Shown here: positions 13,101 to 25,100 of the stretch, piece by piece
Position numbering within the stretch: position 1 is the first letter of the stretch
Layout: each line of letters begins with the position of its first letter
NCBI GenBank assembly: GCA_963691655.1
Contig: OY829329.1
Coordinates: 53,023,408-53,087,407, forward strand
DNA length: 64,000 bases
Direction of reading: 5' to 3'
DNA from: Toxonevra muliebris
Lineage: Eukaryota > Arthropoda > Insecta > Diptera > Pallopteridae
Program-made: the position numbers and the translations under genes
The notes under the pieces: model-generated
The model's database searches: none
Told to the model about the DNA's origin: nothing
Seen by the model: only the letters and a program-made list of their open reading frames with translations

Positions 13101-16100
13101 TTTAAAGAACTAAGTAAAAAAAATATAATAAACATTATAAACGGTACAAATGGTATGCAAAAAATAAAAATAGAGTTTTTAGGTATACCCTAAAGCAGCG
13201 GTTCTCAACTGTTTTCATCCTACGCCTCTCTTTTCGCATTCGAGCCAAGCTTGCGCTTCCAACACTTTGATTTTCACACAACATTTTTAGTGCTTGTTTA
13301 ATATTTATAAATTAAATCATATTCGCCTGGAAAAGCATCTAGTTGTTGTCTACTTTGGAGGAGGTTCTGGTTAGTCTATGTCAGGGATAAACTAAACTAG
13401 AAAACTTATCTAGTAGTTTAATAGTTTTTGTCTTGAGAATAATTAGGATAGCGAAGCTTTAGTGAGGTTTTATCAAGTTTAATCTTTGATCCTTAATGTC
13501 AAAGTTTGTGAACAAGGCAGTCGAGAAACCCACCAAAAGTTAAAAAGACTGTAGGAAAAAAACAGACAAGAATAACGGTTATCCGGAATAAAAAGACTTT
13601 TAAAGCAGATATTTTTCTATATAAAATTATTTTCAGTGAATAAAGATGTTTCTAAATAAATTTGTTGTAAAGAGTTTTTAACAAATTGTATTTTCGCGAT
13701 CAAAGTCAAAAATGGAAAATGTGAAACTAAAAAGTGCATATTTTTACACATAATTGGCCGATTCACAGACTGTCGCCTAATCATAATGTCGTATAATTTA
13801 GTATGAAAAGTGAGAGAATTTATGGCAAATGAGAGGATACACCAAAAAGAGAAATTATTTCACTAAATACTATATATTATGATTACAATGCATTACAGAG
13901 TATGCAAATATTTCTTTATTGAAATGCCTCTGCGTCTCCCTTCAAACCTGTCTACGCCTCCCCAGGGGGGTGCGCCCCTCCACTTGAGAACCACTGCCCT
14001 AAAGTATTTTATCTAATTTTAGCTCATCAAGATAAAAACCAAATGCCTTAATATAAAGAAGGCACGTACGATAGCAGAACAAAGCAAAACGAGCTCTTGT
14101 AACTTTCAGTGAATAGAGCTTATCATAAATTCAATAGATAATAATTAAGCTAAACAAAAAATAAAAATAATGTGTACTTAAAGCCTACACAAGGCAAGGT
14201 ACACATAAAAATGTGTGCTTAAAATTTTTTTGGTCGAACTTATCAGCTAACAAAATATAAAAAATAGAGCATTAAAATTTCCATTGATTACGTAAGAGCG
14301 ACATGAAAATTCCATTAAAATTTAATGCAAAAAAAAAAATAAATAAAAAATTTGCAAAAAAAAAGACAGAAAAAACGCGAAAATTTCTTTGCACTTTTTT
14401 CACATTTTAATTTTTATTTGAATTTTACATGCTAAATGCAAATAAAATATATTGCCAAAATGAAATGCTAATGAGAAAAAAAGGCAAGAATAAAAATGTT
14501 TTTTTTCCATTTTTATTCACAAATCTAAATGGGAAAATAGCAAAAGCATATGAGGAATGAAATACGAACGAGCGCTGTCAAATTGAAGGTGAAAGTGTAA
14601 CGTTGCTGCTGCCTGCCTCATTATTATCCTTTTTATGGCCAGTAAGCAGAAACAGGCAGCAAAAGCATTCAATCTATTCTGTAATGCCATATCAGTTGAG
14701 TCATTTAATGCTGCTGTTGCTACTTTTGCTGCTGCTTCGGACAAGGACGGAAAGACGGCAGCAATGAAACTGATTTCACACCCATTTTAGCTAAATACAA
14801 AGACCTTGTGTTGGTCATAAAACAAAATGTACAAAAGAAAAATAAACTAAAACTAAACTCTTTTCTACTTTTCTATTAGTTTTTTTTTATTTTTATGTTT
14901 GTTTGTTGTTTCTTGTTTTAGCGCCTTTGATATTTCCATTTTATTACTTTTGGGGCATGTGGCGGCAGCAGGCAGTGGAAGAGAGTGTTGACATCTGCCG
15001 CCGCAAGCAGAGGTCGCTTTAGTATCAACCTCGTTTTCTGTTTCTAGCAAACTTTTATTTGTTTTTCATACTTTCCTTGTGCTCATTTTGTTGTTGTATT
15101 TTCAATAAAAATAACAATGTAATAGTGACAAAAAAAAACAAAGCAGGTATGAAAATAGAATAACACAAGTTACTCGTAAAAATAATAATAAAAAAAAAAA
15201 AAAAATTACAATAATTTTTGTGCAATCATTTCAAATGCGTGTAAGCGACATTTAAGCTGTGATTATAAAATGAAAGGTTCATTTTATGGGAAAATTTGGA
15301 GGGCAAAAGGTTGATCACAACACTCATTGAATGAAGAAGAATGAACTTCGTTCTCTCCTTAATCCATGCAATAATGTTTCTGAAACTGAAGCAATAAACC
15401 AAAATTGCGTTTTTCTCACTCGACACCAAAACGAGCTCTATAGAAATTTGCCTGCATTTGGATACTGATAGCAAAACTTAAGCAGTAGAATAGAAATTTT
15501 CTTGTAATGCATGTAAGGGAATATGTAACAATAGATGGCGTTGATTGCGATTTAGCTGACAGTACTGTTAACATTTATTAATTCATTTAGTGAAATTCTT
15601 TAATTTACAGTGAAAAAACGCAAAAGTTGATTTAAGTATTCTTGTATTCAAGTACAGGAAGATTTGAACAGGATAGGCGGAAAGAAAAGAAGAGAGTGAA
15701 TAACTTAACGTGTCAATTTTAATTTGTTTTGGCAGCGGCATCTATTGATACAAATCAAAACCACAATCTATTTTTTAATGTATTTTACATATTATGTAAA
15801 AAATGCAAGAGTTCTATAATTGAATCTGAACAAGACAAACAACTTTCAAACTAAAAAAAAATGCAACAGTTAGTTCAAGAAGATTTAAACGGGAACAAAA
15901 AGGAAACAGTTAAATACCTAGAATGTGAAAATCAACGTAACTAATGGGTCATGACATTTGTTTTGCCAGCGCCATCTATTGAAACATGACGTAAAATAGA
16001 ACATAAGTGAACATTATTAGCCCTGTTCACGCCTTAGAGTAAAGTGCTGGTTAACGGAGTAACAGGTTAAAAGTGTAACACAAAATTACTCTACAATAAC

Positions 16101-19100
16101 AAAATATATGGCATTTGCTTTTACCCACACTTTACACTTTTACTCTGGTTTGACCCTTGAGTAAAATATTTGTTACTCTGTTACTCTAAGTAAGAGAGAA
16201 AACTAGTGTTGCCTACTTCTTGATTTGTATGACAACCAAAAATAAAACACAAAAGTTTGTTGCCAGCGCATTCAATTGGGAACATTGATCGCAGAGAGTG
16301 CACTATCTCAGTTTCAGATGCGTTCACGGTCTAGGGTAATACATTACATTTTTACTCCGTTACTCAGCACTTTAATCTAATGAGTGAATAGGGCTATTGA
16401 TCCATCGGTTGCTCCAGGTTAAATCGCTTTTCTGAAGCATTTTTATATACTGGTCTGATCAAAACCGTACATGACTGAACATAATTTCACAGTGAGAAAA
16501 AACTTAACATTTGATCCAAGTATAGTCGACAAAATATTTGAAAAGGATATGTATAGAGAAAAGTAGACAGTAAATCGCTTGGTATATCAAAGTCAGCATG
16601 GTCATGTCATTTTTATGCCAACGCCATCTATTGCTCAAAACCAAAACCCAAACTAGCTTTCTGTAGTATTTTTGGATATCGGTCTTATGTATGTAGAAAA
16701 GAATATGAGTGAACAACCGAACTGTTCAACTTAAATTACAACAAAATCAGATTTGACACTACACAATGAGAAAACGAAGAAGTTAAAATGCTTTAAAAAT
16801 ATTTTAATAGGATGTGTGGAGAGAGAGAGAAAAAGAGGATAGTGAAATGCCTTTATTAAAGGATGTATAGGGCTGAACCGAGGTAGACTTGACCAGAAAT
16901 CTCAAAGAACTGGTCAGATTTTCGATTAAATTAAGATTCATATATGAACAAATTATAAACAAGGAAATATCTTCAGTAGAAATACTGGAGACACATTTGC
17001 TACGCCTTTTTCAATAGTACTTCAGAAAATTTCAATTTGATTTCAAAATATTTCAAATCTAATTCAGAATATGTGGTTGTGCACATAATACGTCACACGA
17101 TTTTTGAGTATTTTAGAGCGTGCTGCCAATCTACAAAAAGTGTGACCGCGAAATCTTGGTAAAATGAAATAAAATATATAATGCAAAAGTGCAATTCACG
17201 TTCCATATAGTACCAATCGCTGAGCCCTCCATTTTCCCTCGGTCTTGTTTCATTCCTACATACATCATCATTACTCAAACATTCTTTGTATTAATTTAAT
17301 TCGATTTCACATAAAACAGAATAGATATCAGAATATTCTACAGTAGAATCGCGATAATTTGTACCACGTTAATTCGAAAAATTTCAGTAATTCGTAGCAA
17401 ACTGTCTCTTGAAAAAAACGCTTTAATTCGCAAAAATTCCATACATTTTGATCTCCTCGCTGATTTGTATTTTTTTTTTTTTTTGTTTTTTTGCAATACA
17501 AAGTCTGTTTAACCTCTTATAAATCATAATTGATTGTTGACAACCCCTTATAATTCGTAATGCAAAGCAAAATTTTATTGAACTATTGTTCGAAAAAAAA
17601 TCAATCATAGTACCAGCTATGGCTGCGTTTAGCGTTCACTTTTTTTGTGCTTTTCGTGGTGGTCAAGATGCGCGAGAACAACAAAAAATTATACGCTTTT
17701 CAAAACTTAGCTTTTATTGGTACCTAATATTTATACACAGGTAAATTTACATACATATTTCTGCTAAATGAATATCTGTTTATTCTTTCTATTAAATAAA
17801 TTGAAAACCCCAATAATTCGAATTTTTCTATTTCAACCTCGTAAAATAGAAATCTCGTTAAATCGAAAACCCTGTAATTCGTAAAAAATTTTTGGTACCT
17901 TAAGATTACGAATTATCGGGATTCTACTGTAATTGATACTTCAGAACCAAATGTTCAGAAAATTTCAAATTAAATTCAGATTATTCTAAACTGAAGATCG
18001 TTATCTGTATTTCATTTGTGCTATAGAAAATTCAAAATTAGGTATAACTTTTCAGGTTAGAAAAAAGTTGTAAAATTTTACTCTAGAGCAAAAGCGGCAC
18101 AAATGTCGTTCTAAACAAAAGTGAAAAGAAATATGTTCAGAGCAAAAACAGGTTAAGTCGCTGTGCCGTTTTTGCACTGAGAGAATTATTATAACATTTT
18201 TGCTCTTACTTTTAAGATGTTTCATTTTCAATCCAAGCTGTAATACTTGTATCGTTCTTGCGCTCATACATAAATTTATTTCACTTTTGTTTTTCTTAGA
18301 AATTTGAACCCACTTTTGCTCTAAACCTCTTCAAAAAATTTCAGTTATAATTCAGAGAAATTCGCAGTTTTAAAAATTTAAATAGAAAACTCAAATCAAG
18401 ATTAAACTACAAAGCTTTAATTTTCTTTCTCTTTTTAAAATTCAATTACCAATCATTACAAAAACCAACTCAGCCAAATATCATATTTAATGATTGATGA
18501 AGATCGTTAAAAAAAAAAAACAAAAAAATTATATCTATCATTCCATGTAAAGTTAATAATAACAATTGAAATGAAACATTTTCCATTTTACAAATTTAAA
18601 ATCAAAAACAAAAATACTTTGCGTTTATGTATTTAACGTTGTAATAATTAACCTCAATTTATGGTAAATATTAAATAAATACTTACAGATAAAATAATGG
18701 CGTTAAGATAAGAAAAATTATCATTAAACAGCAAAAAACATTATGGAATTCAGTATAGAAAACTAAAAGCAATATAGGGAGACAAAACAGAGAGAGAGAG
18801 AGAGAGAGAGTGAGACAAGAGTAGTGAAAACATTGCCAGCATACCATATACAAATTTTGAAAATAATCCCATAAATGTTCACTAATGCTAATCATGTATC
18901 GTATTTCTTTTTAAATCTGTATTTGATCTCCCCATAATTTCTAGACAGCTTCAAATTATGTATGCTTTTTAAAAGAAACACATTGAAATTGGAATATATT
19001 AACAATATTGTTGTTAAATGTAGTATGTGTGTCTATCTAACTAATGGATTGTATAATTTTATGTTTTTATAACTTTATTTTAGTGACATTAATGAAGCTT

Positions 19101-22100
19101 ACTAAAATGTTTACAATTTAATTTATTTAGTTGTGTGCGGTTAGATGAATGAGCTTTATTGATTTAGAGAGAATTTTGTTGTGACACGAGTAGAGAAGTA
19201 ATAAAAGGAAAAATTAAATAACATGCAAAATTTTTACAAATACAATACCTTTAAAACTGTTCGTACAACGACATCTACAAATTGTTTTTTTTTTCATATT
19301 TTAATTTAAATTTTATGCCATTTCATGTGCCAAAAAATTCTACAAGCAATTAGACAAAGGTATCATAAATTTTCAGTAACCCTGACCTTAGCTTTTAGCT
19401 TTTCATACAAAATTCACCCCAAAATTCTTCTTCAATTTAAATAAGTGCACTTCTATACGTCAACTTTTATTTTTCATTTTATTCTTTTTTTAACATTTGG
19501 TTTTTTTTTTTTGAAAATATTTTAATTTCATTCTTAAGACTTGACATTTCTAATTTCATAAGGGTCGATCAGAGTCAGAGAAAAAAAACTAACAGAACAA
19601 AAAGAGGCAAGAGTAAAAAAAAAACAATGACGATTAATTGCGGTTAAATGCTGAACTACCATACGAGTACATGATGAATCGGGGTTGATTCTTTATTAAA
19701 ATTTTGTATGAAGTTTTGTGACCCTCAAATAAATAAGTGTACATATGTGTATAGTTTATGATTATCAAAAGTATAAACGACTTAAGCACTACCCTAGCTT
19801 GACTTCAAGTTTTTGATATTATTTATTGGTTTGTGTTTTGGTTGTGAGGGAGCGAATTGAAAGAAATTTAAAAGTATATAGTTATAACTGCCAAAAAATT
19901 TATTGTATATAAAACAATTATTTTTAAGAAAACATAAAGAAAACAATAGGTCGTTTTCTCAGCAAAAAAAAAAATTGTAAAATGTTTGTACTTTATCTAG
20001 AAATGAATTATTTGTTATAAATATTCTATGGCATGTAGAATATTTAATTTAAATTTTCAAATAGATTATTGAATATGAAGGAATATTAAACCAGGGTTTA
20101 ATAATGTAGGGTTTAAAAGACATTTTGAATACCAAAGGAAATTTCTAGTATATAAGGATATACAGTAGATAAGGAAAATTTTTAGTAACTAAATAACGAA
20201 CTTTTCTGAATAAAGCTACTAAAATAGAGAAAAATTCAATTCAAATTTGTTAAATGACTTACTATACTAAATTAAGTTGGTATGGCTATCAATTCAACAG
20301 AGAAAACTAAATAAGACCCATCAAAATTGTATAAGAACTCAAGAAATAACTCTTTCAGTTGATAAAAACAAATGGGCATTTCGACATTATAAAAGTGTCA
20401 TCCAAATGAGTCATCCCGAAAGAGCTGGAGGACAAACCCGATGGAGCTTCTTATGAAAGTTACCCAATTTGAGCAACATTGAGTGTCAATGGTGATTTAA
20501 TTTAAAGCCCGCAATGACTTGCCTTGAAAAGTAAACTAGATGCAAGGAAATCTCTGACATCAGCTTGAAATAAAACACTCAAGTAATGTTTAAGACAACT
20601 TTCTAAATGAGTCGTACTAAAAGAGCAGGAAGATGGGCAACTGTCTAGAGGGTTGGACAACTGTATAGAGTATCGAACAACGGTATAGAGGATAATGAGC
20701 TCCATCTTCTGGTTAAACTTATCTCAGCCAGGTAAGCGATTTACGGCATCAATATGAGCTGGGACATTCAAATGCCCCTTAAAAAAATTGTCGAAATGAA
20801 TCATACACAAAAAGCTGGACAACTGTTGGCAAAACATATGCCGTATGCCTAGGAAAGTAGAGCAGAAGATCTATGGCATCAACTTGAGCTATAACACTCA
20901 AATGCTCATTAAGAAATTTTTTAAAATATGATCTCAAAAAGCTGCTGGATGAACAATTGTGCAGAGGACGATGAAATCCTATTTTGCCAAAATCTATCCC
21001 GCCATGGCTTGCCTGAAAAAGTAAACTGGATAGAACTTCTTATGAAAACAGTTCACTTTCATCAATTAGAGCTAGGATACTCAAGTGTCGTTAGAGAAAA
21101 TTTCCCAAAAAAATAAAATAAAAGAGCTAAATACATAGAGCAGCGGTTCTCAACGGTTTTCATCCTACGCCCTCCTTTTCGAATTCGTGTTTTGTGCTGA
21201 TTTACTAATTATAAATTAAATCATACCCGCCTGGGAAAATATCTAGTTGCTGTCTAGTTTGGCAGAGGCTCTGGTTAGTTTGTGTCAAGAAAACAGGGGG
21301 TAAACTGGGTTTAATGGCACTTTAATGCTTTTTGTCAGGTATCACGATCCTTTGTCTACAATTCTATGTCGTTCGGAACAGAGTAGAATGATTTTTGTGG
21401 TCGCAATGCAGCGCAAAGAGAAGAACCCGATTTTTATTATTTCTCAAAATAGTGGTCCTAAGCTGGCACCCCCCCTGGTTCTAAGTTGGCACTTCGAAAT
21501 CCAAGAAAAAGAGCAGGTTATGTAAGTTTTAGGGGGAAAAATTAATTATAGAATAGAAACTTTTCTCCATTCCAAATAGAACCTCAAAAAGAAAGAAAAA
21601 AAATTAAAAAATTGTTAAAACCGCTGAAATTACCAAAGGTGTTCATCGCTCGTTGTAGCCAATTTTGCAGAACAAAATAACTAATAAAATTATTTAATTA
21701 TTCAAAAAAAATAATTTTTTTTTTTTGTGAGCTGCTTAAGAGCACACTGTGAGGCGTCAGTTTAAATAAATTAAGATAACATACCAATAACATCAAAAGC
21801 CACAAAAAAAAGGTGCCGACTCAGGACCTTCTGTTTGGTGACGACTCAAGACCACTACGAGTTTGTACACATTTCATGCTATTAAGCACACGAAACAAAT
21901 CCGAATGAAAAATCGACTTTATCAGGCGAGAGCACACAGAACACAGAAACTAATGCACCCAATTAATTGAACTTTTGAAATATTTACACACCCGTAGCAG
22001 CTTCACAAGAATGTAAGAAAATGGAATCCCGTTTGCACGAAAAATTTATTCCGCACTCATATTGTCAAGCTAAAACTAAAGTGACAATTGTCAACGTAAA

Positions 22101-25100
22101 TTACGTTCATATCTACCAACCTCTCATACGACAAAATGGTTAAGCTGCCACGCGCTCCATCTCTAAAAACCGGGGTGCCGGGTTAACTCACAGTGCCAAC
22201 TTAGGACCACGTTCCCCTATATAAGTTGAATAGTTTCTCGTGAAGAAAATTGGTTAGCAGTTTTTAACGAATTGTATTTTCGGGGTTAAAGTCAGAAATG
22301 GAAAAGTGTATATTTTAACACATAATATGAAAGAAAAGAGAAATTATTTTATTAAAAACTGAATGTTATGACTGCAATGCACTACAGATTAAGGGTACCC
22401 CCCATTCTCGGGCTCAAAAAATCGATTTTTTTTTTATTGTCTTGTTCGAAACCAAGAAAACCAAGCCTATGAAGAGTCTGAAGGAATTTTGTATGGACCA
22501 GGTATAACTGATTGAAGGTAAGTTGGTTTTATAAACGAAACATTGCTTCACAAAACTTTAAACGCATTTTTCTCGAAACAGTGTTTTTACGATTGGCGGA
22601 CTTTGTAACTCAAAAACTATTCAACCAATCGCTTTGAAATTTTGCAATGTTGTTTAATACATCAATAGCTATAACTTAGACTATTATCAAGAAGATAAAG
22701 ATTTTCTATAATTTTCAGCTCAGTTTTTAACCAAAAAGCATTGAATTTTCGAAAAAATACATTCAAAGGTCCGCCATTTTGTGAATTTTTGTCCGAAATG
22801 AATAATAATAGTCTATGTTATAGAAAAACATGTACTTTCAGACATTCCAGTGATTTGCAATCGTTCCCGCCATCAAAAAAAAGGCTTTTTTATTGACGAC
22901 GAAAATTTTGCTAAAATGTTTGTAAAACATCAATGTAAGAATTTTTTCTTCTTTTTAAAGTTTCGACATACATATGCGCAGATATCCAAACCTCAAAAAT
23001 TGATTTTTGTTTATTTATCAGCCCATTGAATATCGCGGAAATTCTAAATCGAGAATGGCGGGGGGGGGCGGGGGTGGGTACCCTTAAGCAAATATTTGTT
23101 TATTGAAATGTCTTCGCGCCTCCCTTCAAACCTGTCTACGGCCCCCAGGGGGGGGGGGGGGGGAGCCCACCACTTGAGAACCACTGACATAGAGGATGAT
23201 GAACCCTCTGTGCTGGCAAAGCTTATCCCACCATGCATTGCCTGGGAAAGCAAACAAAATGGAGCTTCATATAGAAGATATATGGTTTCAACTTGAGTTT
23301 TATAGAAGTAACTGAACAATTGACAACTTTATACGGAACGATGAACACATTTTTTTTTTTTTGGCAAAACCTCTCTTATCGTGCCAGGCATACCAGGAGA
23401 GTAATCTAGATGAAGCTTCGAGCTTCGGTTAGAAAAATATGTCTGGGATTAACTTGAGCTGAAGTACTGAAATGATATCAGTACTACTTATTTCAGAGAG
23501 GAGAACTATGAGAACTCACTTGAAAAATTTCTTGTCATGGCTTGCTTGGGAAATAGAACAAGAAACAGCTATTACGGTAAAAAATCTTAACTCAAATATC
23601 GTTTAAGAAAATGAATCCAAATAAAACTGTACTGAATAACTTAAATTATAATACTTAACTTTTTCAGTACGATCAGTATTATTAATGAATACAATTTTAA
23701 ATTCAATTAAATTAACTACAATCTTAATGCAATTATAATAAATTTAAGTAATAAGCAATAATTCAGAATTGTGTTTGCTAGCGGTTGTTTGAGAAATCGC
23801 AAATTCACGATAAGATTGTGGAAATCTAAATATCAATATGAAATAGTAATTTTCATTTAGAAATTGCCTGTTACAATCAGTTATTGCAGCGAAAAGTAGG
23901 TCATTTGCTGTATTTTGTAAGTATGTATAGCAACTGAAAAATATATGCAATGCCATAAATAAAAGCGAGCAATTTATTTTTATTTATTTACTTAGTTATA
24001 GTTTATTTTTGTTCTAATGCAAACAAGTTCATATTGATTTGTGTTAGAAATTGAATAAATATTCAAGAATTTTTTTCTGTTTATAACCAAAAGAAAAAAG
24101 TTTATTTATATAAAACAGAATAGCATAGAAACAAAATGGTAAACGAAACACACGCCCACAGAACCCAACCAACCGCAGTTATTAAATGTCACGTGCTCAA
24201 CTACACACACATGTGTGTATTTGAATGTGCTTCAACTTTAGTTAAACAATAAAAATACTTAAGATTCTTATCATTTTTTGCCGCTGGTGTATGTGTGTGT
24301 GTGTGCCATAAAGTAGTACCTATTTTTTTTTCGTATTTTTAACTGATATTTAATGAATTTGCATTGTTCTTCACATTTCCAACTCAACTTTAAAAATATA
24401 TTTTATTTCCGAAAATATGCAACCACGATGACGATAACGGCTTAAGAACTCGCTCGTAAAAATTGCGCAATTTTTCAACGTGCGCCGCACAAAAGTTTGG
24501 GGTTGCTGCAATTTATCTTCATCACAACAACTGGAAAAAAAAAAATTAAAAGCAGCAAAAATAGCTGCAACTACCAACATGAACAATATGTTCGTGCTGC
24601 TATTAAACACTGCAAAGTACTCGCTGCATATAAAGGAAAAGCAGTAAGTTATAGTAATGCTTTTCTTTCTTCTTTTTTTTATTTTTTCTTTTGTTTTGTG
24701 AAAATGCGAAAAAATAATATCAAAATGCGGGATTTCATACACACTCTTCTATGTACAAGAACATACACTTCCATGCATATAAACGTTTTAAAACAAAAGC
24801 CACGGTATGTTAAAAGAAATGGAATGAAATGGCAAAAAGAACACATGAAGTTGAAAACTAAAATTTCTACAGTAACTTGCAAAATTATTAGGAAACTAAG
24901 GAGTGGATTTCAAAAAATATTTGAAATATTTTTGAAATAAAAGGCAAATTTAAACGAATTTGTTCTAATTAAGCACTAGCACAAGGAATGATCTTAATTT
25001 GTAAACTAAAATTATTACAGTAACTTGGAAAATTATTAGGAAACTAAGGTGTTAATTTAAAAAAATATTTGTAGTTTTTTTTTAAATAAAAGGCAAATTT

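Larger units (their letters stand above)
21141..23186. mobile_element. hAT-like element with 8-bp duplication ACATAGAG, carrying nested inserts
   Basis: The ends CAGCGGTTCTCAACGG and CCACTTGAGAACCACTG match the element at 13196-13996. ACATAGAG is repeated exactly at 21133-21140 and 23187-23194. It aligns with the 801-bp copy at both ends and in the middle (TTTTTAACGAATTGTATTTTCG), while two additional blocks, 21452-22210 and 22393-23083, have their own inverted ends. A 16-G run lies at 23148-23163 near the right end. Confidence 0.88.
20390..23600. repeat. Degenerate tandem array (about 130-205-bp units) split by an hAT insertion
   Basis: A unit containing GGACAACTGT, a GGATGATGAA block, CCATGGCTTGCCTG, AGTAAACT.GATGGAGCTTC, CATCAACTTGAGCT and AAAAAGCTGGA recurs about seven times. 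The landmark ATCAACTTGAGCT-like sequence occurs near 20556, 20747, 20878, 21059, 23289 and 23450. The hAT element at 21141-23186 interrupts it; removing the insert restores a spacing of about 180 bp. Function and origin unknown. Confidence 0.6.

Noticed and set aside
24371..24940. Overlapping 123- and 147-aa frames on opposite strands
   Set aside because: Low-complexity, no family features, both cannot easily be real; no promoter or splice support.
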